The notes under the pieces are model-generated. The model ran no database searches. It had not been told where the DNA came from and saw nothing but the letters and a program-made list of their open reading frames with translations. DNA of 64,000 nt from positions 4,426,924-4,490,923 of the forward strand of contig NW_023503295.1 of the NCBI RefSeq assembly GCF_014529535.1. The letters run 5' to 3'. The translations under genes were made by a program, and so were the position numbers. Below, in pieces: positions 22,973 to 37,200 of the stretch (position 1 is the first letter of the stretch; each line of letters starts with the position of its first letter). The DNA is from Bradysia coprophila. Taxonomy: Eukaryota > Arthropoda > Insecta > Diptera > Sciaridae.

Positions 22973-23648
22973 TACACAGACAAAAATATGGGATTAGAAT
23001 TTTTAGGTCCGAGGGGATTACTTAAAAAAAATAATTTTTTCGGGATTAGATTTTTAATCTTCGCCAGAAATTGAAAAAGTGTAATTCCATCAGGGATTAA
23101 AAGTAGATCTAAATAATAATATTGGGGATTGAATGATGATACTACTGCTTATTATTTTCCGTTTATAATTTGATTGTCTTGAAATCACACTTTTGAGTTA
23201 ATTGAGTTCGAACACGATTTGCGAGCAAGATACGGTTTTGTGAGAGAAACTAATTTGGTCTTAAAATGTTGCAATGGGACTACCGATGGATTATTCTGCC
23301 TTAGCCTTACGATAAAAGATTTAAAAGGTTTGTAAAGATACTACCAGATTCAATAAATCATTAAATCAATGTAAACATTACAAAGATAGTATAGATATAG
23401 AGAAATTCTAGATCGAAATTGGCAGGAAGGCCAATTTTAGCCGCGAACTATCCCCACTACCACGGGAAACCAAACATTTTTGAATTTAAATGGTTAAAGA
23501 TTAAAATTAAATTCCTCTAGGGATTACTCATTTGGGGATAAATTCAAGTAATCCCTGAGGGGATTAAATTCAAATTCTGAAAAAGATTCGGTCACGTACT
23601 GTTAATCCCAAAAAGATTTAGATCTAGGTCCATATTTTGATCTGTGTA
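22973..23648. mobile_element. MITE with ACACAGA(T)CAAAATATGG ends, GGGATTA-rich
   Basis: Left end TACACAGACAAAAATATGGG and right end complement TACACAGATCAAAATATGG match apart from one base. Inner parts of both arms are rich in GGGGATTA/TAATCCC (for example 23011, 23080, 23515, 23560), so long arms of about 150 bp pair imperfectly. The centre (about 23110-23450) is unique. No coding capacity and no certain TSD. Confidence 0.7.
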
Positions 23649-25836
23649 CATACATTTTCCTGTGTATTTTTGTTTTTATATTTTCTTGGCTAATGATCTA
23701 TCTCCAAAACAAAACTGTACGCCAGCTTTACATGAATGTTCTATTTTAGAGTTTCAGATGTGCTGATATTCTGATATAATGGGATATAATGTAAAAGTTC
23801 TAGAACGGAATCAAACATTAAATCCGATGAATATATTTATAGTTGAAGAACGTTAATTGCTCAAAACACTTTTTTTATTTCGATATGTTTAATGAGTTCC
23901 GTTCGTTATCGAATCGATTAACTCTGCTAGAGTAGATATATATAAACAAAGCGAACATCTAGTTGCATATGTAACGAATAAATCGTTCAACTGCCATCGC
24001 TACGTGAATCAAAAAATTGTTTATTTTTTCCCACAAAATGTAAATAGAGAAACCAAATTTCAAATTTACTTATTCCAGGCAGTATATTATATCCGTTGTA
24101 AATATTCTTTCATAAATTTGCATTTTTCTTATCACCAATCCAGCCACTTGTTTATAATTCGCTAAAAACACACTCATTATAACACACATTACGGTTAGTG
24201 TCAAGACTCTATTGTCTGATGTCTGCTTTAATTACACAAAACATTAGATAAGATTATTACTATGTGTTTCTAAATTCATTTAACATCGTGCGCAAATATA
24301 TTCATTTCATATGGAATATGTAAATAAATCTACGTACAGAATACATACGAACGCAAGATTAGCGAGAGATTTTGATGTGGTCCATGGACAATGTACAGAA
24401 CAAAAAAAAATCTTCCACACACTGTATCGAACTACACACAATGTTCACAACGTTTTCCTACAGATGTTCGCTTTCCGTTATTGGCAATTTACATTTTCAA
24501 TTTTTCAAAAGTTTTGACACGACTTTTTCAATATTTTCTTCTCGAAAACTTCAATTGAATGGGATTTGTATATATATTATTGTTGATGGTACAGTTTGAT
24601 TAACACTATTCAAATTTCCTTTTCCGACGTTCGAAGTACATAGACATCCAGTGTGCTTACGCCGAACGCTACTTTGCCCAGGATATTCAAATTTAAAATT
24701 ATTCATGTGCCTGCGGCAATCCAATTTATACGTGCGCTTTTCACGCTTTACACGAAGAAACGGGTGAATTCGAGAAAAAAAAAACGTTCGGTATATATAT
24801 TCACATTTTCAGTGTATACCGGGTGCAGAGAAGGCTAAAAATTATCCTTTTTCGATTAGACGTATTTTATGGATGGTCCCACCCCACACACGAGAACACT
24901 GATTCTATAGAGTTGGTATGCATACGGACGTAAAAATTCAAAAAGTTGTTTATTCGCATAAGGAAGCTGGAGCTACGTTTTTTGTTGCATACCTAGTATG
25001 ACTATGACGTTGATTGACGAAAATATCGGAAAGTGTCGAATCAACACTGTCGATCGATTGTGTGTATTCGTATATAAATATTATAATATGTCTAGATACG
25101 AGTCGAAAGGATGTACTGGATCTGTATGTTTGATGGTAACACATGAAACGACATCCCTCATCTGAAAGCTCCTAGTTTTTTTTTGCGATTACAAACATGG
25201 CATAGTATTTCAGGCTATTTTTTATAAAGTGATATGTGCCATATTGGCAGGTTCAAAATGGCCATGATTGCAAAGACCTATCCATCTCTGCTTCTGGCAC
25301 TAAAGCCCGAAGCGTAGTTCAATTTTACCTCTGCGTTTACTGCCTCAATTTGCATGGAAAACACATGTTTTTTACGAGTATGCAAATTACTTATTGTCAT
25401 TCTTCACCAATATATAAGTTTTTTATGCGATGATGTAAGACTTTAGGAAAAATATTTACTGAAAACGGGTTTAGAGGTTTTTTTTATGCAAATAACAGCA
25501 ATGTATTGGCTGACATTTTTCCCGCAATACTTTCAACAAATAAAAATCCTTTTAACGGAGAAGCTAAACGTAAAATTGAACGCCTTTTAACTTGAAAATC
25601 TTTACAATTTCAGTGCTAATACGTCGGTTTGTTGCTTAATTTCTCTTGCGCATACGAATGTCATTAAACTAAAATCTAATTTACTTCGCACTTTAAGAGC
25701 TTCATTTGATTAGCCTTTTTTAGACGGTTCTTTCTGTGTATTCTGTTTGATGAGTTCTATGGGTGAATCGTAGGGTGAATTGAACATAAATAATTGATTT
25801 TCGACTTTAACTCGAGAATTTCTTTCGCTTTAATCT
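23649..25836. other. No gene seen
   Basis: AT-rich and apparently unique. The small ORFs (24311-24599, 24653-24838, 24950-25144, 25236-25433) lack motifs and splice context. I see no tRNA-like cloverleaf and no tandem repeat. Confidence 0.35.
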
Positions 25837-27273
25837 GCCAATATGGATGAGGCGACATAACTACACGGTCAATATCGTCAGGCACGATATTATCGTTTTT
25901 TAGACGATAGTATCGTTTTTTAGACGATAGTATCGTCCAAAAAACGATAGTATCGTTTTTTAGACGATACTATCGTCTAAAAAACTATATTATAGTCCAA
26001 AAAAATTTCATCCAGAACGATAATATCGTCTAAAATTATAAATTTTAAAATATTTTCAGGACGATATTATCGTTTTAAACGATAATATCGTTTTTTTGGA
26101 CGATACTATCGTTTTTTTGATGATACTATCGTCTAAAAAACGATATTATCGTTCAAAAGACGATAATATCGGTTTTTTGACGATAATATCGTCCTGGATG
26201 AAAATATCCGCTGGACGATATTATCGTTATTTTCTTTTTCTGAACAAATTTATCATTATTTTGGACGATATTATCGTCCTGGGCGATAATTTTTGGGACG
26301 ATATCGTTTTTAATTAATTTATTTTTTTAAATTTGAGACGATAATATAGTCCAGGACGATAATATCGTTTTTAATTTATTTAAAATAAAAATTAATATTT
26401 TATTTAATAAAAATTCGCCCATGACGATATTATCGTTCTGGATGGTTGTTGAAGACGAAACACAAAATCTTGTAGATAAACACCTTTTTATAGACGGCAA
26501 ATATATATTAAAAATTGGTTCATTTGGTGCCGTAAATTTAAATTTTATAATAGAAAAATTACACAGACTAATTATGAGACGACGCGAGAAAAAAAAATTA
26601 ACTCCTAAGTTCCGACACCGTTCCGGCGCCCGACTCGCATTGCGGCCCTCCGCTTCGCTCCGGGGCAATGGGCCGGATCGCTCAGCGTGTTAAAACGCTT
26701 TTTATGTACAATCAAAGTTGGTATTCATTTCGTAAAAAGATGAATTATTTAGGGACGAACTAAACGCCTTTTTTAAACACTGATGTTGAGGTGATTTCCT
26801 CTGACAATTGTTTTTCGATATTTTGGAAGAGAATTCGGTTCTTGCTGCACCTCTGAGTAAAATTGAGTCCTGGACAATATTACCACCCAAAACTAAACGA
26901 TAATATCGTCCTGAGCGATATTATCGTTTTTTAAACGATAGTATCGTCCTGGACGATATTATCGTTTAAGAAAACGATAATATCGTCCAGGACGATATTA
27001 TCGTACAGAAAACGATATTATCGTACAGAAAACGATATTATCGTACAGAAAACGATAATATCGTTTTTTGAACGATAATATCGACAATAAAACGATACTA
27101 TCGTCCAGACAATATTTTAGAATTTTTCAATTTAGACGATATTATCGTCCTGTATGAAATTTTTTTGGGCGATAATATCGTTTTTTTGGACGATACTATC
27201 GTCCAAAAAAAAAACGATAATATCGTTCCTTACGATATTCACGGTGTGGAAATGTCCCGCCACCGCCAATATG
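25837..27273. mobile_element. Mutator-like non-autonomous element, copy 1, with 9-bp TSD
   Basis: The element proper is 25846-27264. It is flanked by the perfect 9-bp duplication GCCAATATG (25837-25845, 27265-27273). The ends read GATGAGGCGACAT and ATGTCCCGCCACC (complement GGTGGCGGGACAT), followed inward on both sides by CAATATCGTCAGG-type sequence. Next come several hundred bases of palindromic ACGATANTATCGT units separated by TTTTTT or TCC(A)GG. The core (26420-26890) is non-satellite, with a GC-rich patch (26610-26690) around CCTCCGCTTCGCTCC. Long TIRs and a 9-bp TSD are the signature of Mutator-like elements. No transposase is present, so it would be mobilised in trans, if at all. Confidence 0.85.
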
Positions 27274-27915
27274 CAGTGATGCAAAAATAAAAACGGGCGC
27301 TTATTTAAAGTGATGGAGAATATAAATGTGTGGAAGAACGGCTATTTATGACAATAGTATTTTGTTTGAAAACAAAAACTTTTCATAGAATGACTGTCGC
27401 TACCACAAAAGCAACACAGAAAGTGAAAAGTCGTTTTAGTTGAATATCTAATAATTGTAATGCCAGATAAACAATTCAAGAATTTACGAAGTTAATGTGT
27501 TGTTGATAACATCTTACAATTTCCTCTTTTATCAAATTTGACTCACAGCACTCCGGCGAGACATTATCATATTACACAACTAGCATGTTTTTATGTTTAC
27601 GTATTCAATCACGAAGGGTAAACTTTGCAAACACAAATTCATAAAATTTGATATTATAGTAGCTCTTCAAAAAATGTTTAGCATTGCATAAATTCTTCTA
27701 CTTTAAAAATGAATCTGACGGCATTGTTCACATGCTAAATGTGTGGATGGGATGGGGACGGTTATAACATTTACAGTGAAACAAATTGTCCTGTAGAAGA
27801 TTTCGGGAAATTTATGTGTCTAGTAGAAATATTTTGCTAACATTTGATATTTACAGGAAATGCTATCATATTTGTTGTTTAGCAAAGATATTATGAGAGA
27901 ATGTGCTCTATATAA
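27274..27915. other. No gene seen
   Basis: AT-rich unique-looking sequence between the first Mutator-like copy and family X copy 2. Confidence 0.35.
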
Positions 27916-30372
27916 CTAGGCCCCATCTTATGGGTGGGTCAGGTCCCTTGACTGACTGACTGATATTTTCTCAATAGATTTTGGTAATTGTTACAAAAAT
28001 ATCATGGATTGATCTTGATCAAAGTAGCTCTTTGTTTTGTTTTGTCATAAATTGTTCGCTCCTTGTATTTTATTCAAAATAAAATTTCAGAAGGGAGCTT
28101 ATTTTCAAGGTTCTGAACCTTGCTTATTTCTACATTTTCAAACAAAACATGCTTCGATATTACTGTGTCTGCTAAAAGACGCTGTAATGACGACACATTT
28201 CTTGCTAAACTCTTGAATAAATTTAAACTCGTGTGAATACGGTTCACACTCGTTGAAATTTTCTAGATTATAAGACTTTTTTAGCAAATAATTCTAAGGG
28301 AATATTTTCGTTTGACAAAGTTGTCAAATCAGCGTAGCTGAATGTTTCAAATGAAACGTCGAATATTTTCGATGTTCTACTGAAAATTGGCCATACTTGC
28401 TTATGAATAAGGTATACAACTCGTGTGATTACGGCCCTCGCTTCGCTCTAACCGCAAAGTTCACACTCGTTCATTTTTTTTTCTTGCATAGACAGCAAGT
28501 TTTTTCGGAATAAATCGCAGATTCTTACTCCGAGCGACGAGACAAAAATTATTTTTGGAATATCTCTAAGATCATCGGTTCTTCATAGCCCATCTTCGAA
28601 CTTAACCTGAGGAATTTAATTCCTCGTCGAGTTTTTGGAAATCCGTTTAGAATTACCAAAGTTATCGTGGTAACAAGGAATGAACAAAGTGTGACAAACA
28701 TTTTCTGTATTTAAGGTTTTAGGCCATATATTTTCAATCATAGTAGTGAACATTGTGTGACAAACATTTTAGGGTGTTTATCATTCGTAAGGTGAGGCGA
28801 CATAACTACACGGTCAATATCGTCAGGAACGATATTATCGTTTTTTAGACGATAGTATCGTCTAAAAAACGATAGTATCGTCTAAAAAACGATAGTATCG
28901 TTTTTTGGACGATAGTATCGTTTTTTAGATGATAGTATCGTCCAAAAAACGATAGTATCGTTTTTTAGACGATACTATCGTCTAAAAAACGATAATATCG
29001 TCTAAAAAAATTTCATCCAGGACGATAATATCGTCTAAAATTATAAATTTTAAAATATTTTCAGGACGATATTATCGTTTTCTTGACGATATTATCGTTT
29101 AAAAAAACGATAATATCGTTTTTTTGGACGATACTATCATTTTTTTGGACGATACTATCGTTTTTTTGATGATACTATCGTCTAAAAAACGATATTATCG
29201 TTCAAAAAACGATAATATCGTTTTTTGACGATAATATCGTCCTGGATGAAAATATCCGCTGGACGATATTATCGTTATTTTCTTTTTCTGAACAAATTTA
29301 TCGTTATTTTGGACGATATTATCGTCCTGGTCGATAATTTTTGGGACGATAATATCGTTTTTAATTTATTAATTTTTTTAAATTTGAGACTATAATATCG
29401 TCCAGGACGATAATATCGTTTTTAATTTATTTAAAATAAAAATTCTAGACGATAATATCGTCCTGGGCGATATTATCGTTCTGGATGGTTGTTGAAGACG
29501 AAACACAAAATCTTGTAGATAAACACCTTTTTATAGACGGCAAATATATATTAAAAATTGGTTCATTTGGTTCCGTAAATTTCAATTTTATAATAGAAAA
29601 ATTACACAGACTAATTATGAGACGATGCGAGAAAAAAAAAATTAACTCCTAAGTTCCGACACCGTTCCGGCGCCCGGCTCGCATTGCGGCCCTCCGCTTC
29701 GCTCCGGGGCAATGGGCCGGATCGCTCGGCGTGTTAAAACGCTTTTTATGTACAATCTAAGTTGGTATTCATTTCGTAAAAAGATGAATTATTTAGGGAC
29801 GAACTAAACGCCTTTTTTAAACACTGATGTGTAGGTGATTTCCTCTGACAATTGTTTTTTGATATTTTGGAAGAGAATTCGGTTCTTGCTGCACCTCTGA
29901 GTAAAATTAAGTCCTGGACAATATTACCACCCAAAACTAAACGATAATATCGTCCTGGGCGATATTATCGTTTTTCTAAACGATAGTATCGTGCTGGACG
30001 ATATTATCATTTAAGAAAACGATAATATCGCCCAGGACGATATTATCGTTTTGGACGATATTATCGTACAGAAAACGAAAATATCCATTAGATTTTCTAG
30101 AACGGTAATATCGTCCAGAAAACGATAGTATCGTTTTCTGAACGATAATATCGTCGAGAAAACGATACTATCGTCCAGACAATATTTTAGAATTTTCCAA
30201 TTTAGACGATATTATCGTCCTGGATGAAAATTTTTTGGACGATAATATCGTTTTTTTGGACGATAGTATCGTCTAAAAAACGATAATATCGTTCCTGACG
30301 ATATTGACGGTGTCGAAATGTCCCGCCACCCATTCGTAAGACCCATGACTTTCGGTCAAGGGAATAATCAAG
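27916..30372. mobile_element. Family X element, copy 2 (reverse), host of a Mutator-like insertion
   Basis: Starts with TGGGTGGGTCAGGTCCCTTGACTG-like sequence (27940), the complement of the right arm of copy 1. It contains GATTACGGCCCTCGCTTCGCTC (about 28420), GCCCATCTTCGAACTTAACC (28590) and CATTTTCTGTATTT/TTTTCAATCATAG parts in the inverse order of copy 1. It ends at CTTTCGGTCAAGGG (30352-30366). A Mutator-like element sits at 28791-30330 inside the segment TCATTCGTAAGACCCATGAC. The outer boundaries are approximate. Confidence 0.55.
28782..30339. mobile_element. Mutator-like non-autonomous element, copy 2, with 9-bp TSD
   Basis: The element proper is 28791-30330, flanked by the perfect duplication CATTCGTAA (28782-28790, 30331-30339). 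The ends GGTGAGGCGACAT and ATGTCCCGCCACC match copy 1. The core is nearly identical to copy 1 (about 97% by eye), while the palindromic flanks differ in number and type of ACGATANTATCGT units. Orientation is the same as copy 1. The different TSD shows a separate insertion, not a segmental duplication. The short minus ORFs in both cores are conserved only because the copies are young. Confidence 0.88.
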
Positions 30373-31243
30373 TCAAACTGTGATGTAAACTTCAACAATA
30401 AGAAATATAATCTAAACTAGATAGCGTGTCATAGTGGTATGCATACATGGTACTCATTGTACAGGTATAACATATAATATATACATAGTGTACACGGTAT
30501 ATGTTGATCTTTCTTACGCTCAACAATCGCAACAATACAAATACGAATCTCACAAATTCCTTTTAAGCAGCCTTGATGGTTCGTTTCCGACTTGCGATAT
30601 TTTTTTGCTTATGGTATGGTATTGGCGAAAAAAGAAAACAACAAAGTGGTGACCTTAAAAATTTCGGGGATACGAATTTTATACAAAGTCATTGGAGTAA
30701 TAGGAAGAATTTCCTATTGTTACCGAATCTTGTGGTAACTTGGAATAATTTATCTATTTAGTAGAAAATGTCTTCTTTTAAGCTGTCATATTGCGCCAAA
30801 TATCGAAAACATTTTACGATTTACGAATATTGAAAGATGTGTTTTAACTCAGGTACTCAGATTTTGTATAAATTTTCTTGAGATAGGATTGGTTGGTCTT
30901 ATAAGATGTGTAAATAAGTTGTTGATTAGCCGTTTAAATGTTTCGCCGGTAGTTTGTGACAACTACCGAGATGATGTAAATCTCAGATGTAAACTGAAAT
31001 ATTTGGACAGTAAACTAGTATCGACAACTTCTACATGCAATTTCGACGATAGTTTCTTTTAAAGGTAAAACAGGAACTAGAACCGCGATGAAAAGTTTCG
31101 AACTGCCAATAGTGTATCAAATAAAAACCCTTAAAGAATGAAAGTGACGCACGTCCTTATGTCTTTCTGCGTTTGAATGAACTCAAAAATGTCCATTTTA
31201 CCGACAATTTAAATCTAATAACCAATTTCGTATTTAATTACAG
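30373..31243. other. Ent2 upstream region / 5' intron
   Basis: No recognised repeat or exon. A pyrimidine-rich tract and ATTTAATTACAG at 31232-31243 form a good 3' splice site just 16 bp before the Ent2 start codon. An untranslated first exon and the promoter therefore lie further upstream, position unknown. ORFs 30434-30761 have no supporting motif. Confidence 0.4.
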
Positions 31244-31259
31244 TTTTAATCTAGTCGAC

Positions 31260-34200
31260 ATGGTTCGAAATGACGAAAATGAAGAAGCCACTCTCCTTAA
31301 TCGTACAAATGGAGGCGGGCCCACAATTGCACCAAGTAAGTTACGTTTGCATAATTTTATAAGTTTTAGTTTTACCTAAAGAAAAACTGCTGCAAGGAGG
31401 AAATACCTTGTCAGTATGAAATTGTGCATACACCAACAAATGAGCGTTGAACAACCAAATAATTTGTTAAAGACATACGAAACTAATGGTAAGCTTCTTA
31501 AACATTTCTGAAATTTGCCTAATTTGTGGCGTGTGTGAACTTTTAGTTCACAGAGTAAGAATCAACGTCAGTTCGTTGTTCTGCCGGCACTATTGTGTTT
31601 ATTGAGGCATTAATTGAATTAAATTTTGAGAGAAAGTTTTCCTTAAATAGAAGTTGACCATAACGGAAATATGTTCTCCTCATTCACTGAAGTGCGCTGA
31701 AACATTTCGAAATTCGTTTCTATGTGGTGTGAGTAAAGGTAAAGCCTGGCCTTTCAATGTTTATACAGCACTGTTTGAAGATCCAGTGAAATATTAAACC
31801 AAGGTGATTTCCAGGCTGGGAATGACAGGGCTGATTATTGGGAATTTCAGTTCTCAAAATTCTAAAAATTCTTAAAAAATTCTAAAATTTCTCAAAAATT
31901 CTTAAAATTCTTAAAAAATTCCTAAAAATTCCTAAAAATTCTGAAAAATTCCTAAAAATTCTGAAAAATTCCTAAAAATTCTTAAAAATTCCTAAAATTC
32001 TCAAAAATTCTTAAAAAATTCTTAAAAAATTCCCAATAATAAGCCCTGGAATGAAGAGCTTTGTAGAACCGCACATTCAATTTGAAACTTAAAATAATAT
32101 TTCGTCGTATAACCCAAGAGAATCCACCGCGCCCAACGATACAAAAGGAAAGAACGTTGTTCTCCACTGTTATTGCTTCCTCTGATCGATAATAATGTTG
32201 TTGGTGGTGATACACAGTAGATATTTTCTTTCATTTATGGAAGTGTTTTGAAAATGGTGTTTGTGTTTAAACGATTCGTAAAATGATTTTCGATAAGTCT
32301 TCTGCCTCAAAACACTTCTCGTTTTCATTTCCTTGATGATAACGGTAGGGTCAATTTGTTTTCTTTCCCACGGCAATAATAGAGTCCGTAATCCAAAGTT
32401 ATTACAAAAGAGATTCGTGTGGCTGGCATTAACAAACACTGCGCTCATTTCTATAGTTCCTCTTATCAAAACTATTTTTACTCATTCAGTATCTTAATGG
32501 GTCGTAAAAGTTTGCCATTTTTCTAATTATTTTAAAGCAGTAAAAAAAATCGTAAATTGTTCAACAGAAAGATACATCTGTGCAAATTGCCTTGTCATAC
32601 CCTTATTTACGTTCTACTTCAGCAACAACTTTTTGATGGATATAAAGCAAAAAAAAAATTCTTTTCCATTTTTTGCTTTAGTCTAATTTCTATATGAACT
32701 TTGTATGTAGTCTCACTGCAATGAATCACAAGGAGAGAGAGACGAGAATGAAGCATTGAAAATGATAAAAGAAAAGAAACGCGCGGAATTTTTATCCAGT
32801 TTTTGGCTGGTAATTTTTCTTTTTCCTTTCTGCTAATACAACCGGTTTCTAGTGCTTCGACAAAACGTTTTTTTTTCTGTACATTTAGCATAACATACGA
32901 TTGATTCATACAAGAAAAGTTTTATGGCCTTGCCTATGTTATCCGTATTAGATTTTCATTGAATGTTGGTCGTTAAAAACTGGACTGTAAATATACACTC
33001 CATACTTTGTTTACGACAGTTAGTTTTTCAATCTTCTTATACTTATTTACAGTGAAATGCTATAAACATGAGTGATAGTATTTTGAATTTTACAACCGTT
33101 ATCATCATTTTGCATATATACAGATTGTCATTCCTCTTTAAATTAAAGCTTTTCAAATACTTAGTCACAGCACATAGTGCAGTTTGGTCAAATGGCATTG
33201 CAGTGTAACGAGAATAAATTATTTTCTGGTGAATAAATCGTGACAAATTGCTTTTTAGTCAATGATGAGTAAGAAAAAATCTTTTTCCATCATCCTAGTC
33301 ATATACATCCAACAGTAAATATAATTTACCAGATGAAAATATCAAAAGGTAGTCGAAGACAGATGGTACGGATGCAAATTTAATTACAAACTCAACATTG
33401 TGCTATAAATACGATGAATACCTTTTCCGTAATTAGTGGACAGTCCTTTGAAAGGATGTCAAAGAAAATGGTTACCTGTAACATTCTCATAGACTTTGAG
33501 TAGAGTAGAGAATCTATTTTTAATTATAAATAATTATTACATTTTAAAACATCCATCCGTAATAAGGACGCCCACACGAAGGGTTATTTTCGAAAAAGTG
33601 CAGACTAAGAGTTGGTCACAAAAAAAAACGAGCCGTCGAAAATCGTATGCACGTCCTTATTGTGGACCCTTAACATTATTCATTTTTGTTGTGTTGGAAT
33701 ATTTTTTGCGCAGCGCAAATTCATTTCTCATCAATGTGAAGGCGCAATTAGTCTGCGAATAGCATTACTATTGACTGTTTTTAGAATTTGTGATTAAAGT
33801 TTTGTCAAGGGACGCAAGAGTCTGTACAATCGCAGTTTGTAATAGGCAGCAAAAATCTGTAATGTCACAGTTTGTAAAAGGGAAATATAGTCTGCAATGT
33901 CACAGTTTGTAAAAGGGATCAACAGTCTGCAATGTTACAGTTTGTAAAAGGGATCAACAGTCTGCAATGTTACAGTTTGTAAATAGTAGCAACACTCTGT
34001 TATGTCAAAGTTTGTAAAAGGTATCTGCACTCTGTAATGTTACAGTTTGTAAAAGGGAGCGACAGTCTGTAATGTTACAGTTTATAAAAGCGAATATCTA
34101 CTTGTAATGTCACAGTTTGTAAAAGGGAAATATAGTCTGCAATGTCACAGTTTGTAAAAGGGATCAACAGTGTGTAATGTTACAGTTATTAAAAGGGATC

Positions 34201-37200
34201 AACAGTCTGCAATGTTACAGTTTGTAAATAGGAGCAACACTCTGTTATGTCAAAGTTTGTAAAAGGTATCTGCACTCTGTAATGTTACAGTTTGTAAAAG
34301 GGAGCGACAGTCTGTAATGTTACAGTTTATAAAAGCGAATATCAACTTGTAATGTCACAGTTTGTAAAAGGGAAATATAGTCTGCAATGTCACAGTTTGT
34401 AAAAGGGATCAACAGTGTGTAATGTTACAGTTATTAAAAGGGATCAACAGTCTGCAATGTTACAGTTTGTAAATAGTAGCAACACTCTGTTATGTCAAAG
34501 TTTGTAAAAGGTATCTGCACTCTGTAATGTTACAGTTTGTAAAAGGGAGCGACAGTCTGTAATGTTACAGTTTATAAAAGCGAATATCAACTTGTAATGT
34601 CACAGTTTGTAAAAGGGAAATATAGTCTGCAATGTCACAATTTGTAAAAGGGATCAACAGTCTGCAATGTTACAGTTTGTAAAAGGGATCAACAGTCTGC
34701 AATGTTACAGTTTGTAAATAGTAGCAACACTCTGTTATGTCAAAGTTTGTAAAAGGTATCTGCACTCTGTAATGTTACAGTTTGTAAAAGGGAGCCACAG
34801 TCTGTAATGTTACAGTTTATAAAAGCGAATATCTACTTGTAATGTCACAGTTTGTAAAAGGGAAATATAGTCTGCAATGTCACAGTTTGTAAAAGGGATC
34901 AACAGTGTGTAATGTTACAGTTATTAAAAGGGATCAACAGTCTGCAATGTTACAGTTTGTAAATAGTAGCAACACTCTATTATGTCAAAGTTTGTAAAAG
35001 GTATCTGCACTCTGTAATGTTACAGTTTGTAAAAGGGAGCGACAGTCTGTAATGTTACAGTTTATAAAAGCGAATATCAACTTGTAATGTCACAGTTTGT
35101 AAAAGGGAAATATAGTCTGCAATGTCACAGTTTGTAAAAGGGATCAACAGTCTGCAATGTTACAGTTTGTAAGTAGCAGCAACACTCTGTTATGTCAAAG
35201 TTTGTAAAAGGTATCTGCACTCTGTAATGTTACAGTTTGTAAAAGGGAGCGACAGTCTGTAATGTTACAGTTTATAAAAGCGAATATCTACTTGTAATGT
35301 CACAGTTTGTAAAAGGGAAATATAGTCTGCAATGTTACAGTTTGTAAAAGGTATCAACAGTCTGCAATGTTACAGTTTGTAAGTAGCAGCAACACTCTGT
35401 TATGTCAAAGTTTGTAAAAGGTATCTGCACTCTGTAATGTTACAGTTTGTAAAAGGGAGCGACAGTCTGTAATGTTACAGTTTATAAAAGCGAATATCTA
35501 CTTGTAATGTCACAGTTTGTAAAAGGGAAATATAGTCTGCAATGTCACAGTTTGTAAAAGGGATCAACAGTCTGCAATGTTACAGTTTGTAAAAGGGATC
35601 AACAGTCTGCAATGTTACAGTTTGTAAATAGGAGCAACACTCTGTTATGTCAAAGTTTGTAAAAGGTATCTGCACTCTGTAATGTTACAGTTTGTAAAAG
35701 GGAGCGACAGTCTGTAATGTTACAGTTTATAAAAGCAAATATCAACTTGTAATGTCACAGTTTGTAAAAGGGAAATATAGTCTGCAATGTCACAGTTTGT
35801 AAAAGGGATCAACAGTCTGCAATGTTACAGTTTGTAAAAGGGATCAACAGTCTGCAATGTTACAGTTTGTAAATAGGAGCAACACTCTGTTATGTCAAAG
35901 TTTGTAAAAGGTATCTGCACTCTGTAATGTCACAGTTTGTAAAAGGGATCAACAGTGTGTAATGTTACAGTTTGTAAAAGGGATCAACAGTCTGCAATGT
36001 TACAGTTTGTAAATAGTAGCAACACTCTGTTATGTCAAAGTTTGTAAAAGGTATCTGCACTCTGTAATGTTACAGTTTGTAAAAGGGAGCGACAGTCTGT
36101 AATGTTAACAGTTTATAAAAGCGAATATCAACTTGTAATGTCACAGTTTGTAAAAGGGAAATATAGTCTGCAATGTCACAGTTTGTAAAAGGGATCAACA
36201 GTGTGTAATGTTACAGTTTGTAAAAGGGATCAACAGTCTGCAATGTTACAGTTTGTAAGTAGCAGCAACACTCTGTTATGTCAAAGTTTGTAAAAGGTAT
36301 CTGCACTCTGTAATGTTACAGTTTGTAAAAGGGAGCGACAGTCTGTAATGTTACAGTTTATAAAAGCGAATATCAACTTGTAATGTCACAGTTTGTAAAA
36401 GGGAAATATAGTCTGCAATGTCACAGTTTGTAAAAAGGATCAACAGTCTGCAATGTTACAGTTTGTAAAAGGGATCAACAGTCTGCAATGTTACAGTTTG
36501 TAAATAGTAGCAACACTCTGTTATGTCAAAGTTTGTAAAAGGTATCTGCACTCTGTAATGTTACAGTTTGTAAAAGGGAGCGACAGTCTGTAATGTTACA
36601 GTTTATAAAAGCGAATATCAACTTGTAATGTCACAGTTTGTAAAAGGGAAATATAGTCTGCAATGTCACAGTTTGTAAAAGGGATCAACAGTGTGTAATG
36701 TTACAGCTTGTAAAAGGGATCAACAGTCTGCAATGTTACAGTTTGTAAATAGTAGCAACACTCTGTTATGTCAAAGTTTGTAAAAGGTATCTGCACTCTG
36801 TAATGTTACAGTTTGTAAAAGGAAGCTACAGTCTGTAATGTTACAGTTTATAAAAGCGAATATCAACTTGTAATGTCACAGTTTGTAAAAGGGAAATATA
36901 GTCTGCAATGTCACAGTTTGTAAAAGGGATCAACAGTGTGTAATGTTACAGCTTGTAAAAGGGATCAACAGTCTGCAATGTTACAGTTTGTAAATAGTAG
37001 CAACACTCTGTTATGTCAAAGTTTGTAAAAGGTATCTGCACTCTGTAATGTTACAGTTTGTAAAAGGGAGCGACAGTCTGTAATGTTACAGTTTATAAAA
37101 GCGAATATCAACTTGTAATGTCACAGTTTGTAAAAGGGAAATATAGTCTGCAATGTCACAGTTTGTAAAAGGGATCAACAGTGTGTAATGTTACAGCTTG

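Noticed and set aside
26702..29934. Matching 62-codon minus ORFs in both Mutator-like cores
   Set aside because: The copies are only a few percent diverged, so shared frames carry no information; no transposase motif is present.
32170..32909. Minus-strand ORFs of 96-99 codons in Ent2 intron 1
   Set aside because: No recognisable domain, weak composition and no splice or promoter context; treated as chance.
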